Source: Hondaea fermentalgiana
Lineage: Eukaryota > Sar > Bigyra > Thraustochytrida > Thraustochytriidae
Direction: 5' to 3'
Length of the DNA: 64,000 nucleotides
Assembly (NCBI GenBank): GCA_014084085.1
Contig: NPFB01000121.1
Coordinates: forward strand, 215,841 to 279,840
Shown here: in pieces, positions 45,996 through 55,965 of the stretch
Position numbering within the stretch: the stretch's first letter is position 1
How the letters are laid out: each line of letters begins with the position of its first letter
Position numbers and translations under genes: made by a program
The notes under the pieces: model-generated
The model's database searches: none
Seen by the model: the letters and a program-made list of their open reading frames with translations, nothing else
Told to the model about the DNA's origin: nothing

Positions 45996-48587
45996 ATGCT
46001 CCCGGGCGGCGACGCGAGCGGCGAGGCGGCGCGGGCGGACGCCCCGGGCGAGACGCGCGAGGTGGACGCGACGGCGGGCGCCACAGAGGCGAACTCGAGG
46101 TCGACTTCGACACCGACGAACGCGCAGAGCGCCAGCACCAGCACCAGTAGCAATATGCTTGCAAGGACGGGCCTCGTGGCGCGCGGGCGCGCAAGGAGCT
46201 CGGACGCCGACGAGACGCGCACCTCGCTTTTGCGGAATGTTGTCACCGAACAGGAGGTAGCCATGCTGTACCATGAGAACTCGCCCAACGACGCGGAGTC
46301 CCTCAGGGCACTTCGACGATGGGCCAAGTGCTATTGCTGCTGCACGCCTCATGCAGAGGAAGATAGCTGCGAGGGAAGTCATCGCGGCGAATCCTTTGCG
46401 AACGACTCAAATGAGACACGCGGGCGCTCAGGAAGCCGCCCCCGGCGCCGCCGTCGCCAGCGCGATGAAGATAATTCTTGCTCCAAGAAGTCGCGCAAGG
46501 CCGTATCCAGGCGTCTCACTTTTCTCAATTGGATGCCCACCTACAGCGTCCGCAAAAACCTCAAGACGGACTTTCTCTCAGGTCTTACAGTCGGCATTCT
46601 GCTCATTCCTCAGGGTATCAGCTACGGCCTCCTGGCCGGCCTTCCCGCGCAGTATGGGCTGTACGCGTGTTTGGTGGCGCCCATCGTGTATGCGCTTCTC
46701 GGCACATGCACCCAGCTGCAAATCGGGCCCTTTGCGCTGATTTCCCTTCTCATCTCCAACACTGTTTCTTCCATTGTCGATCCCGATGAGGAAGAGGCCC
46801 GCTACATTGAGGCTGTCCTCACGTGTTCCATGCTGGTGGGCGCTTTTCTGACGGTTCTCAGCTTTCTCCGACTCGGGTCCTTGGTCAACTTTCTCGCCAA
46901 CCCAGTCATTTCCGGACTCACTACCGGGGGCGCTTTCCTCATCGTCACCTCGCAAATGAGTCATTTCTTTGGCATTTCCGTCTCGCGCGGCAACTTTTTC
47001 CCGACTTGGGTTGCCATTTTCAAGTCGCTAAAGGATACCAACGTTGCAACTTTCCTCATTGGCCTCTTCAGCCTCATTATTCTTCTTTCATTTCGGGAAT
47101 TCAAGGCAACGGAACTCGCTCGCCGCACGCATCTTCGCAACTTGCCCATCGCTCTCATCGTGCTCGTCCTGGCGACGGCAATCACCTATGGAGCCGACCT
47201 CGGCGAGAAATATGGCGTGAGGACCTTGGGCTTGGTTCCCGGCGGCATCCCCGCACCGCACATCCCTAAGGCCTTTGACATTGCTGGCGAGCTCCTCGTC
47301 CCAACAATTGTCATTAGCATTGTGGGCTATGCGCTGTCCATGGCGACTTCCAAGACCTTTGCCACGAAAAACAATTATGACATTTCGTCAAATCAAGAGC
47401 TGCTCGCGCTTGGTATGGCCAACTTTATCGGAGGCATGTTCAACGGGCATCCGGCGTTCTCTTCGCTCTCGCGCACGGCACTCGTCCACGAGCTTGGCGC
47501 AAAGACGCCCTTGCATAATGCCATGTCCTCGCTCGTCATTGTCGTTGTCCTCCTCTGCCTCACCACATATCTGGAGGACCTTCCGTATTCGTGCCTTTCT
47601 GCCATCATCTTTGACTCGCTCAAGAGCCTGCTTATGCAGGTCAAGGAACCCGTAGCGCTTTGGGCTGTAGACAAGCGTGACCTTTCGGTTTGGCTCGTGA
47701 CCTTTTTCGGCGTTCTTCTTTTTGACGTCGCATATGGCCTTGGCATTGGCGTCGGTTACTCCATCATCGTGCTTCTCTACACGGTGTCGCACCCTCACTT
47801 TGCTGTCTTGGGGCGTTTCGCCATGATTCCCAACCTCTTCAAGGACTTGAGTCGCTTCCATGACGCCGAGCCTGTCCCGGGAGTTCTCATTTTCCGTATC
47901 GACAGCGCGGTGCACTTTGCAAACCGCGAAGACTTTCGCAAATCCCTCATTGCTGCCGTGCACGATCGCATCGCAGAGGAAAAGGACAACGAAACCGAGG
48001 ACATCGAACAAAATGCGTCGAGTGGCGCAACAGCTGCGAGATCTGCGGATACCGACGCCAATGATTTAGAGGCCGGGACCAGATCGCAAGGGGCAGCTGA
48101 GGCCAACGGCGGGGCTTCACCGCTGCTCTCGCAACAGCGCCAGTACGTACACTCGGTCGTTCTCGATGCTTCCTGCATCACCGACTGCGACACTTCGGGG
48201 ATATCGTCATTTATTAAGATCGAAAAGGAGCTGGCCAAAATGGGCATCGAACTCATCATGTGCAATTGTCGCGGCCACTTTCGCGATATTCTCAAGCGAT
48301 CCGGGATTACTTTGCAAGAGTATGTGTCTCTGCAACACGCGGTGGCGTATGCCGAGGGCAAGAAAATCGTGTCTACGAATGCAGCACCCGTAGCTAAGGC
48401 AGTGATAACGACATTGTCACGGGCATCCGGCGACGCTGAGCGAGTCCAGCTTGAAGAAGAAAAAGAAGAGGAAGAGGGCGCGGATACAGATGCCGACGAG
48501 CGGCCTGTCGCCGCTGGGTCAACATCAACAACGGCATCCTCCACATCAAAGTCTGCCTCGTCAGCGGCCACGGCCAAGACGCAGTAA
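45996..48587 (+). CDS. SulP/SLC26-family anion transporter with STAS domain
   Basis: 863 aa from the ATG at 45996; the longer frame begins at TTG. Residues 1-180 are an unstructured, Ser/Thr- and Arg-rich N-terminus. The transporter core (about 180-600) begins PTYSVRKNLKTDFLSGLTVG and contains the SulP signature region PAQYGLYACLVAPIVYALLG and TQLQIGPFALISLL, plus GHPAFSSLSRTALVHELG. A C-terminal STAS domain runs from about 630 (VLIFRIDSAVHFANREDF) to about 790. It includes VVLDASCITDCDTSGISS and is split by an intervening disordered loop, as in SLC26 proteins. The tail is Glu- and Ser/Thr-rich. It probably moves sulfate or other anions (bicarbonate, chloride, oxalate) at the plasma membrane; substrate is not decidable from sequence. 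Confidence 0.9.
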   Translation: MLPGGDASGEAARADAPGETREVDATAGATEANSRSTSTPTNAQSASTSTSSNMLARTGLVARGRARSSDADETRTSLLRNVVTEQEVAMLYHENSPNDAESLRALRRWAKCYCCCTPHAEEDSCEGSHRGESFANDSNETRGRSGSRPRRRRRQRDEDNSCSKKSRKAVSRRLTFLNWMPTYSVRKNLKTDFLSGLTVGILLIPQGISYGLLAGLPAQYGLYACLVAPIVYALLGTCTQLQIGPFALISLLISNTVSSIVDPDEEEARYIEAVLTCSMLVGAFLTVLSFLRLGSLVNFLANPVISGLTTGGAFLIVTSQMSHFFGISVSRGNFFPTWVAIFKSLKDTNVATFLIGLFSLIILLSFREFKATELARRTHLRNLPIALIVLVLATAITYGADLGEKYGVRTLGLVPGGIPAPHIPKAFDIAGELLVPTIVISIVGYALSMATSKTFATKNNYDISSNQELLALGMANFIGGMFNGHPAFSSLSRTALVHELGAKTPLHNAMSSLVIVVVLLCLTTYLEDLPYSCLSAIIFDSLKSLLMQVKEPVALWAVDKRDLSVWLVTFFGVLLFDVAYGLGIGVGYSIIVLLYTVSHPHFAVLGRFAMIPNLFKDLSRFHDAEPVPGVLIFRIDSAVHFANREDFRKSLIAAVHDRIAEEKDNETEDIEQNASSGATAARSADTDANDLEAGTRSQGAAEANGGASPLLSQQRQYVHSVVLDASCITDCDTSGISSFIKIEKELAKMGIELIMCNCRGHFRDILKRSGITLQEYVSLQHAVAYAEGKKIVSTNAAPVAKAVITTLSRASGDAERVQLEEEKEEEEGADTDADERPVAAGSTSTTASSTSKSASSAATAKTQ

Positions 48588-49306
48588 AGCTTTGGAGACA
48601 GTTATTTACGAGTTTTCACAAGTAGGAAACGTCGTGTGAAACCTTTTTTTTGCTCTTTTGACACCTTTTCGCGAGGGGGCTCAAACTCGTGCTTGGTAGA
48701 GGCTGGAGATGAATTGGCAACGTCCTTGGACACCTGGCTGCGGGAAACCACTCGGAGGCAGGTAGTGCTCCGCCTCCTCGGAGTCGAAAGGACCCCGGTC
48801 CACGACAGCGAACATGACGGTAATACTCTGCTTCTTGCCGCCATTGTAGTCGATTTCGTGTTCTTATGCGGCGCTGGTCAAAGGTAACAAACACATAGGG
48901 AGGGGATTTGCGACACGCGAATTTTGTAACAAAACGAAAATTGCGCAGGATTATCATACTAGCTTTCGAAACAAAGACAATATTCTGCTTTTTCGACACG
49001 CCCCTTTGCATGCACAAGAAAGTTGACAAGAAAGTTGAAAGTGACACCGACGTTTTGACTGACGGGATTGATGGGTGAGGCGGCGATGCGATAAGAAGCG
49101 CGACAAGCACAATGAAGTCACCAGAACTTCATGTTCTCTTTCAGCATAGCATGGCGCGACGCTGCATGTAGGCGCCCAGCAAGACAATAATTCACAAAGA
49201 AAATGGGAGCAGCGCTCCTGGTGACACAATGGAATGAATATAATGGGAAAAGTAGCGCAACGCAATGAGTCGACGAATGACGTGATATACTTTTCTTTTC
49301 TTGTTT
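48588..49306. other. Convergent region between SulP and the SET gene
   Basis: 719 bp. A minus-strand segment at 48681-48862 has coding-like codon use and is listed separately. The remainder (48865-49306) is lower in GC than the genes and holds no convincing ORF. Confidence 0.5.
48681..48862 (-). CDS. Possible orphan terminal exon
   Basis: On the minus strand a frame free of stops starts just after a TAAG acceptor-like site (AG at 48863-48864) and ends at TGA 48681. It begins EHEIDYNGGKKQSITV and continues through FAVVDRGPFDSEEAEHYLPP to FISSLYQARV. Nearly all codons end in C or G up to the last third, as in the window's real genes, whereas the overlapping plus-strand frame lacks this bias. 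There is no upstream ATG in frame, so it would be a 3' exon. It could belong to the SET gene: a weak GTATGA donor just before that gene's stop at 49307 would join in frame. It could also belong to an unseen small gene. No homology is recognised. Confidence 0.35.
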
Positions 49307-52300
49307 CTAGGTCATACTCCGTTTCAGTTCAGCTTGGCGCGCCTGCTTCCGCGCGTCAAGATCAAGCTTGGCGCGCCGCTGCATGTCGGCACCCATCCAG
49401 ACATTACGCTGGAGAAAAATCGGCGCTCCTGGTGGCGCAATGGCCTGACCCTCGCCATAGTCAGACTGCTGCGTCGTGACGCGCGTGACATCCTGCATTA
49501 CGCGCGAGGGTGGAAGTGCGCGTTTGACGCGCAAACTGACACGCCGTTCGTGCGCAGCTTGCTTCTCGCGCAACTCCTGCCAGTCGGCCTGGGCCTGCTT
49601 CACAAGGACACGCAATTGACGCGGAGGCAAAAGACCTCCGCGCAGATCGGCACGGAGGTTCTTGAGGCGACTGATATCCTGGCAGACCCGCTCGAGCTCG
49701 CTCTTGGCCTGACTCGACTTGGAAGACACGGCAGTCAGTGTGCCGCGGCAATTAGCCGCGCCGCAGAGACAGTGAAAGTGCAAATCGGAGCTCTGCTCAA
49801 AGGAGTAGTCGAAACTAAGCTCCTCGCCCGGCTCGATGCGGCGCTTGGCGATAATACCCACGCGCGTGACGCCGCGGACGTTCCACTTCTGCAGGGCGCA
49901 ATTCGGGTCGCACGAGTGATTGACAAAGCGAGCAATGTTGCCCTTTTTCCGAGCGTCGATAATCTGTTCATTTCCCAGATCCAGCTGGAAGACGTGCGGC
50001 TCGTTCTTGGCCATCGCTTCTTCCATGCGCTTACGTGCCTCTGTCGCAGTAAGCACCTCGCCCACATACTCGACAATGAAATCGCCCTCATGCGCAGGCT
50101 CCGCCAGTTCGAGACCCCAGCCCCGCCCGGGTGTCTCGATTGGCTTCACCTTTTTGTTTTGGCCAAGCTGAAAGTGCTGATTGTTGCACGCGCGCGCCGT
50201 GCAATTAATGGGAATGTTCTTCGACCCGCGATCACCCTCGCGCACGCATTCAATGCGCAGCATGTGATTATCGCAATTGTCCCCGCACACATCCGTGCAC
50301 TTGCATGTCGACTCGAGGAGGTCCGTGTTGACGATGGGCTTGCACGGCGCCACGTAAAGATTGTGTTTCAAAGGGTTGTACTTTGGCATGCGCACCTTGC
50401 CACCGCTCTTGGTCTTGCCCTTCGCAGCTGCAGCTGCGGCAGCGGCGGCCGCCTGCTTGGCCTTGGCCTTGGCCTGTTTGGACAGACGAGCGCGCTTATT
50501 TGCCGGGCCTGCGCCCCGACCGCCCTTGCTCGACATTTCGTTGTGCCAATCCTGTAGCTCGGGCAGCCGCATTCGCGCAGTGAGCGGCGAGCTCATGTCC
50601 GTGTTCTTGTAAATATTCTGCAAATGACGGCACGGGTCAAACTTGGTCACGCCCGACCGCCGTCCCGTCTTTTGCGTCAAGAATACAGTATCCGAGGTCG
50701 CGCTGAGTGGCGCGTCGTACTCGCGCGCGCACGTGTTGCACACCAGTCCAAGCTCGTTTTGTAGGCCTCCGTGAGGAAGGCAGCGCTCATGGAAGGAGCT
50801 GTCGCACGTAATGCATGGCACGAGGTTACGCTGCCGCTTGAATGCAGCGTCCGATTCCGGGTTTCGGTCGTAGCACCCGCGGCAACAGTGTCGCGGACAA
50901 ATCATCCCATTCGGCAGAGAGGAGCCGGCGAGGTTGCGTCCATCTTCATCGGCCTTGTAGGGCTTTCCGTCGGGCCCGATCACCCTGCAGCGCGCGCCAA
51001 TCTCCCACACGCACGAAGGGTGGTAAAAGTGCGAACACCCTGCCATGCTGCACTTGACGGGGTTATCGTCATTTCCTTCTGCGTGTGGCTGATTTTCCTC
51101 GCGGGCTTCCTCTGTTTCGGGGCGGAGGGCGAGCCCATTTGCTTCAGATTTCTCTTCCTTGGAACCATCCTCACCAGAAGACCTAGACACGCCGTTGGCA
51201 GTGCTCTCCGTTTTGGAACCATTACCGTTAGCAAGAGGTTGATCCTCCTCCATATCGTCCTTCTCCTCGTGGCCCTCTTCCTCCTCTGCGTCTTCCTCGT
51301 GGTTCTCGACCACGGTGCAATAAAAACAATCGTGCGAAGAGGTCCGGCACGTTTGGCATTCGAAAAAACCATGCGCCGAGGCCGCGGCAAGGCTTTCCCC
51401 CATAATGTCCTTGTAACACGGGGCATGAAACGCACGCCCACAGCCTAACTGGCACGTATGCAATTTCTCGTTGCTATCAAGATTACGCTCGTAGTATTTT
51501 TCGCCACAGACGCAGGTGAGGGGCGCCGGTACAGATGCGCGGCCATCAACGGTATTGTTGCTAACTTCGGCAGCGCGACGCCGAGACCGTCGCCCGCTCA
51601 CGATGTTGGTGAGGTCCACGGCCTGACTGATGCGACGTCCCCCACGGCGCCGCCGAACGCCCTCAATGGGCGTGGAGCCGTTCAAACCCCGGGTCCGGGC
51701 CCCGTATCCGCTGTCGTCATCGTCGTCATCATCATCATCGTCATCATCATCGCCCTCGTCGTCGTCGCCCTCGCCATCTTTGTTTGCATCTTGTCTAGCC
51801 TGCTCATCGAGGGCCTTTCGCTCAGCCATGGCCCGAAGACGCTCCTCGCGCCTCTCCTTGTTCTTTGCGCGGCGCCGAGATCCAAACTTGGCGCCACTCG
51901 TTTTGGTGGCGGGTGGCGCAAAAATCCCCTGTGCGCGCATCGCCTCGGGCTCGAGGTCTTCGCGGCGCACCTTGAGCCAGACACGGTACTTCTTGGCCCA
52001 GCCAAAAAAGTGAATATGCAACTTGAACTCGTCCGAGGGGGCGGCATCAAGAGGAATGCGGTCAATCTCTTTTTCTTTGCCATCCACGAGCGCCTTGATG
52101 GTCACAATCTTAGACTCAAACCAGGACTTCCAGGTGCCCTGGTACACGTCGAGTTCAAGTTCTACCGAGAGACCTTGGCGCGCAAAGGCGGCGTACCTTT
52201 CAACAATTTCCTCTTCTGGGAGCTCATCTGCCTCTTCGTCGGCGTCGCTCTCTGCTTCATCCTCGGAGGGTGTCTTATTTTCGTCCTGCTGCGCGTCGAA

Positions 52301-52849
52301 TTTGGCTCTATCGCGGTTAAGGCTCTCGAGGGCTGGCTCAATGTTCGTTTTCCAAATGTACCGGCGTGTTTCGATTGTGAGCAGTTCGTCGCGCTCAGCA
52401 CGCCGTCTCCAGGTTTCCTGCATAATTTCCTCTTCGCTCTTGACAACTGCCTCGGAAGCCTCCATGTCATTTTCAATGCGGACGAGATTGTTCTGGATGT
52501 GCTGCTTATAGCCCCCTTGTGAGATGTAGGGATCACGTTTTTTGGGATGAGGCATGCGCAAGAGAAGTTCGTCGCTCTTGTCATCATCATTGTTTCCCTT
52601 GCCGCCTTCTACCTTTGCGCTTTTGCGCCTGCCTTCCTCTTGTTTGGCTTGTGCCAGCGCCGTGCGCGCGGCGGCGCTCTGTCGTGCAGTACGTTTTTGC
52701 GGGCTTAGAGCTTGCGTGTTTTTGCGTTTGCGTCCGCGTTTCTTGGGCGCCTTGTTTGTTGCGCTCTTTGGTCGGCCATTTTTAGCCGGTCCGCTGGTGT
52801 TGTTGATTGTGCCGCTGGCTGCCCCGCGCTTGCCTGTTTGGCCTGCCAT
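49307..52849 (-). CDS. PHD-finger and SET-domain histone lysine methyltransferase
   Basis: 1180 aa from the ATG at 52849. The N-terminus is basic and low complexity with nuclear-signal-like KKRGRKRK. A poly-Asp tract lies near residue 370. A PHD-like finger lies at about 443-500 (CVCGEKYY...CQLGCGRAFHAPC...CQTC). A second Cys/His-rich block at about 596-720 (CSMAGCSHFYHPSCVW...CPRHCCRGC...CITCDSSFHERC...CNTC) resembles the PHD5-C5HCH unit of NSD proteins. The AWS region (CKCTDVCGDNCDNH) leads into the SET domain at about 900-1035: GRGWGLE, NHSCDPNC and LSFDYSFE, then post-SET CLCGAANCRG. The catalytic and zinc residues are present. AWS-SET-postSET proteins (NSD, ASH1, SETD2) methylate histone H3, mostly K36; NSD-like is the best guess. 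Confidence 0.88.
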   Translation of the reverse strand: MAGQTGKRGAASGTINNTSGPAKNGRPKSATNKAPKKRGRKRKNTQALSPQKRTARQSAAARTALAQAKQEEGRRKSAKVEGGKGNNDDDKSDELLLRMPHPKKRDPYISQGGYKQHIQNNLVRIENDMEASEAVVKSEEEIMQETWRRRAERDELLTIETRRYIWKTNIEPALESLNRDRAKFDAQQDENKTPSEDEAESDADEEADELPEEEIVERYAAFARQGLSVELELDVYQGTWKSWFESKIVTIKALVDGKEKEIDRIPLDAAPSDEFKLHIHFFGWAKKYRVWLKVRREDLEPEAMRAQGIFAPPATKTSGAKFGSRRRAKNKERREERLRAMAERKALDEQARQDANKDGEGDDDEGDDDDDDDDDDDDDSGYGARTRGLNGSTPIEGVRRRRGGRRISQAVDLTNIVSGRRSRRRAAEVSNNTVDGRASVPAPLTCVCGEKYYERNLDSNEKLHTCQLGCGRAFHAPCYKDIMGESLAAASAHGFFECQTCRTSSHDCFYCTVVENHEEDAEEEEGHEEKDDMEEDQPLANGNGSKTESTANGVSRSSGEDGSKEEKSEANGLALRPETEEAREENQPHAEGNDDNPVKCSMAGCSHFYHPSCVWEIGARCRVIGPDGKPYKADEDGRNLAGSSLPNGMICPRHCCRGCYDRNPESDAAFKRQRNLVPCITCDSSFHERCLPHGGLQNELGLVCNTCAREYDAPLSATSDTVFLTQKTGRRSGVTKFDPCRHLQNIYKNTDMSSPLTARMRLPELQDWHNEMSSKGGRGAGPANKRARLSKQAKAKAKQAAAAAAAAAAKGKTKSGGKVRMPKYNPLKHNLYVAPCKPIVNTDLLESTCKCTDVCGDNCDNHMLRIECVREGDRGSKNIPINCTARACNNQHFQLGQNKKVKPIETPGRGWGLELAEPAHEGDFIVEYVGEVLTATEARKRMEEAMAKNEPHVFQLDLGNEQIIDARKKGNIARFVNHSCDPNCALQKWNVRGVTRVGIIAKRRIEPGEELSFDYSFEQSSDLHFHCLCGAANCRGTLTAVSSKSSQAKSELERVCQDISRLKNLRADLRGGLLPPRQLRVLVKQAQADWQELREKQAAHERRVSLRVKRALPPSRVMQDVTRVTTQQSDYGEGQAIAPPGAPIFLQRNVWMGADMQRRAKLDLDARKQARQAELKRSMT

Positions 52850-53632
52850 TTTTGGAGATCCACGTCACGTCCTTGGATACGCCACGCCAGTCTTGATGCA
52901 AATCTCCGCGGCTTGCCTTGCCTTGTGGCTTCTTGTGGCGCTGCGTCGCGTCCTCACGCACGTCCTGATGCGAACCTCCGTAGCTTTTCTTTGATCTTTG
53001 TGGTTTCGCAACGCGTCCTCGCGCACGCACGCAGGCTGCGCGCCTTCAGCTCGTACGTGCCGCCCTCCAAGCCGCAAGATAGGTAACACCAAGAGCTCAC
53101 TCAGCACAAAACCTCGCCTTCCGCCGGGCTTCGCGCTCGATCCCGCACGCGTCGGCGCGGCAACGCCGGACGCCTGCGCCCTCCCGCGCTGCGTTCGTCT
53201 CTCCCGCTGGACTCTCGCGCGGGAGAAGGGAAAGTAGTTCGCCAGTTTTCAAATGCCGCGCGAGATGGCGCCAAAGATGGTTGGATCCTCGCTGTGACGC
53301 CCCGAGGCGCCAAGCCGAGGTGGAGGAGCGCCCTGCGGCACGACCGGCGCGGACCGGGCGTTTTTCCCTCCTTCCTCGGGCCCTGCCTCGTGCCTCGCGC
53401 CTCGCCTCCCTGCCTCCCTCCCTCCCGCGCGTCGCCGCGCCGCGCCGCGCTCGCTCGCCCGCCGCCGTTGCTTCTCTGCTGCCGCCCTTGCCCCGCGCGC
53501 CCGCCGCGCATTCCCGACTTGCGCGCGCGCATTCCCCACTTGCGCGCGCGCCCATTCTCCACTTGCGAGGCGCCCCCGCGGCCCTCTTCTTTTGCCGCGC
53601 TTTCCGCAGCTAAATCCGCTCCCCGCGCGGAC

Positions 53633-53756
53633 CAGGATATCCTGCAGTTCGCCCCGGCGCGGCTGACTCCCAGGATATCCTCGCCGAGGGGACGCCTCCG
53701 CGGCGTCCCGGTCCAAGGCGACCGCGGCGCGCGCGGCGGACTTGGAGCAGGATATC
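53633..53756. promoter_or_regulatory. Cluster of three CAGGATATC(CT) palindromic motifs
   Basis: CAGGATATCCTG (a perfect 12-bp palindrome) at 53633-53644, CAGGATATCCT at 53671-53681 and CAGGATATC at 53748-53756, all 220-345 bp upstream of the APH-like ATG. Spacing and palindromy suggest a dimeric protein-binding site; function is inferred only. Confidence 0.35.
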
Positions 53757-53888
53757 GAGCAGAAGTCCGACACCGGCCCCTGCACGGGGGGGGGGGCGAG
53801 GATGGGGCGCAGGCAGACATGCAGACTGGCAGCAAACCGCCTTCGCCAGGGACGCCCCCGTCGCGGAGTTGGAGGCCGAGCGCTTGTG

Positions 53889-53910
53889 CGAGAGAGAGAG
53901 AGAGAGAGAG
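53889..53910. repeat. (GA)n dinucleotide repeat
   Basis: About eleven GA units roughly 65 bp upstream of the ATG at 53977, a typical GAGA-like promoter or 5' UTR microsatellite. Confidence 0.85.
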
Positions 53911-53976
53911 CACCAGACGGACGGGCGGACGGACGGACGACCTCGCAGGAGGTTGGTTTGATCTATCGGAGGGAGA

Positions 53977-55965
53977 ATGGCGAGCAACGAGGAAATCGCG
54001 GGGCAGGAGACGTACGAGGTGCCCGAGTCGCTCAAGCTCGACCTCGATAAGCTCGACGCCTTCCTCAAGAAGGAGGTTGAGGGCTACGAGGGCCCCACGC
54101 AGGTGCGCAAGTTCGCGCTGGGCCAGTCGAACCCAACATATCTGATCAATGGTGTCTATGTCCTACGTAAACAGCCCCCGGGACAGCGGTCCAACAAAAC
54201 CGCGCACCGCACGGATCGCGAGTACTGGGTGATGAAGTGCCTCGGGGACAACACCGATGTCCCTGTGCCGAAAATGTACGCCTACTGCTCGGACGAGAGC
54301 GTGATCGGGTCCGAGTTCTATGTCATGGAGTTTGTCCGGGGCCGTATCTTCAAAAAGGCTTCGCTCGACGAAATGACCCCGCAAGACCGCACCAAGGCCT
54401 ACGAAAGCGCGATCGAGACGCTAGCTCGTATCCATTCGGTTGATTGGCGCAACGTCGGTCTCGAAGACTATGGCAAGTGCGGAGGCATGTATGACCGCCA
54501 GCTCTCGAGTCTCTCGTTTGTGAGCGAGCGCCAGGAAGCTGTCTCGGAAGAAGTGCCCCGCATCGCGGATCAAGCTTCGCTTGTGGCTCGCATGCGCAAG
54601 TACCTGCCGGACGACGAGGTCGGACTCTGCCACGGCGACTACAAATTCGACAACTTCATCCTACATGATACTGAGCCTCGTGTCATTGCGGTCCTTGACT
54701 GGGAGCTCTCCACCATTGGTCACCCGAGTTCAGACCTTGCCAACTTTACTGCGCTTTATGGAGCGCCCTGGATCCCGGACAAGGATCCCGCCACCTATGT
54801 CGGTGTGGACGGCATGCCCAATTTCGAGACGAGTGGTATTCCATCGATGGACACCATGTTGCGCACGTATGCCAAACGCATGGGTCGCCCTTACCCGGAC
54901 CCTTTCTGGCCCTTTTACCAGGCATTTCACAACTGGCGAGGCGCCATCATTTCGCAGGGCATTGCCGCGCGCAAGGCTGCTGGTCAAGCGAGCTCGAGCG
55001 TGGCCGGCGAATATGGTGCCATGACCATCTTTTTGTCCGGTCGCGCTCGGGAACTTCTCGATGAGCTCGAGCGCAGGGCCACGCCGCCGCCAAGCCCCGT
55101 GCTCGAGGGAAATGCGAAGCTCACCTACGCTGACGGCTTTTGCCACAAAGTCCCGGCAGGAATGGACGATTTCGTCGAGCTCGCGTCTGCGACGTTTTTC
55201 ACGCCCAAGGGCGAGTCCGGCATTGTTCGTGTCGCAAACAAGGCTGGTCAGGGCCGCGCTGCTTGCGAGGTCTACCTTTTTGGCCCCGATGGCCGCGTCT
55301 CTGTGCGCAAGTCCTCGGAACTCAAGATCCTCACCAACAACGGCTGGGATTCAGACGGAGTGGCCATTCACGTGAAGCGTCCTTTTTACAAGGTCCGCAT
55401 TTGCGCGCAGGGCGTCTTGGACGTCGAGCTGCTTGCTGTGAGCCCTTGCGTCACCGCCGCTGTACAAGAGGGCGCCACGTCGGAGCAAGCAGCCGTTGTT
55501 ACGGGCACCCTTGCCGGCACTCGCACCGCTGACGCTGACGGCCAGATCCTAGCCGTCCGCGCGCATGCCTGGGGCCTGGCCTCTTCCCTTGCCTCGGAGC
55601 GCAAGGCGCAAAACCTCTGTGGTCGTCTTGGTGCCTCGAACATTACCTTTTCTCTGCATCTTGATGCTTCTGGTACAGGAACGGGCTCTCTCTTCCTTGA
55701 TGCGAGCACTGCTGCGCCTATCAAGTCTGCAACCTTGTCGTCCTCGAACGCCCTGCGTATCGAAACGGCTGCAGGTTCTTCGATCACTCTCGACCCCACA
55801 GGGTCTGCTTCTACCTTTGATGGACTTTTGGCATTACCGCTGTGCGTCAAGTCAGTTAAGTCCGCTGCTGGAGAAGCATCGGTCCTCGGTGCCGTCAAAT
55901 CTGGAGCCGCCGTGAACGCCATTCTCGTCCAAGAGCCATCCACGACGAACACCTCACGCATTTAG
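53977..55965 (+). CDS. APH-fold kinase-like protein (ACAD10/11 N-domain type) with unknown C-terminus
   Basis: 662 aa from the ATG at 53977. Residues about 20-350 match the aminoglycoside-phosphotransferase-like domain found at the N-terminus of ACAD10/ACAD11. Seen are a nucleotide-site-like GQSNPTYLI, the Lys in YVLRKQPPG, the catalytic loop [13 protein letters not shown] (about 219-231) and the metal-binding [17 protein letters not shown] (about 239-255). In animals this domain phosphorylates 4-hydroxy-acyl-CoAs before an acyl-CoA dehydrogenase domain acts. Here no dehydrogenase follows; residues 360-662 are a beta-rich region I do not recognise. A lipid hydroxy-acid kinase role, perhaps peroxisomal or mitochondrial, is inferred. 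No clear targeting signal is seen (C-terminus TSRI is not a PTS1). Confidence 0.8.
   Translation: MASNEEIAGQETYEVPESLKLDLDKLDAFLKKEVEGYEGPTQVRKFALGQSNPTYLINGVYVLRKQPPGQRSNKTAHRTDREYWVMKCLGDNTDVPVPKMYAYCSDESVIGSEFYVMEFVRGRIFKKASLDEMTPQDRTKAYESAIETLARIHSVDWRNVGLEDYGKCGGMYDRQLSSLSFVSERQEAVSEEVPRIADQASLVARMRKYLPDDEVGLCHGDYKFDNFILHDTEPRVIAVLDWELSTIGHPSSDLANFTALYGAPWIPDKDPATYVGVDGMPNFETSGIPSMDTMLRTYAKRMGRPYPDPFWPFYQAFHNWRGAIISQGIAARKAAGQASSSVAGEYGAMTIFLSGRARELLDELERRATPPPSPVLEGNAKLTYADGFCHKVPAGMDDFVELASATFFTPKGESGIVRVANKAGQGRAACEVYLFGPDGRVSVRKSSELKILTNNGWDSDGVAIHVKRPFYKVRICAQGVLDVELLAVSPCVTAAVQEGATSEQAAVVTGTLAGTRTADADGQILAVRAHAWGLASSLASERKAQNLCGRLGASNITFSLHLDASGTGTGSLFLDASTAAPIKSATLSSSNALRIETAAGSSITLDPTGSASTFDGLLALPLCVKSVKSAAGEASVLGAVKSGAAVNAILVQEPSTTNTSRI

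Larger units (their letters stand above)
52850..53976. other. Divergent GC-rich intergenic region
   Basis: 1.1 kb between the SET gene (-) and the APH-like gene (+). From 53100 on it is very GC-rich, leaving long Arg/Pro/Ala ORFs open on both strands that I treat as artefacts. It holds three CAGGATATC motifs (53633, 53671, 53748), a G run near 53788, a GA run at 53889-53910 and GGAC/GGCG tetramers at 53916-53941 close to the APH-like ATG. Confidence 0.55.

Noticed and set aside
49301..50557. Plus-strand ORF of 418 aa over the SET domain
   Set aside because: The opposite strand encodes intact SET and post-SET motifs; this is a shadow.
53101..53913. 270-aa minus-strand Arg/Gly/Ala-rich ORF upstream of the SET gene
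   Set aside because: GC-rich open frame with a GA microsatellite translated as Ser-Leu repeats; overlapping ORFs on both strands are equally long.
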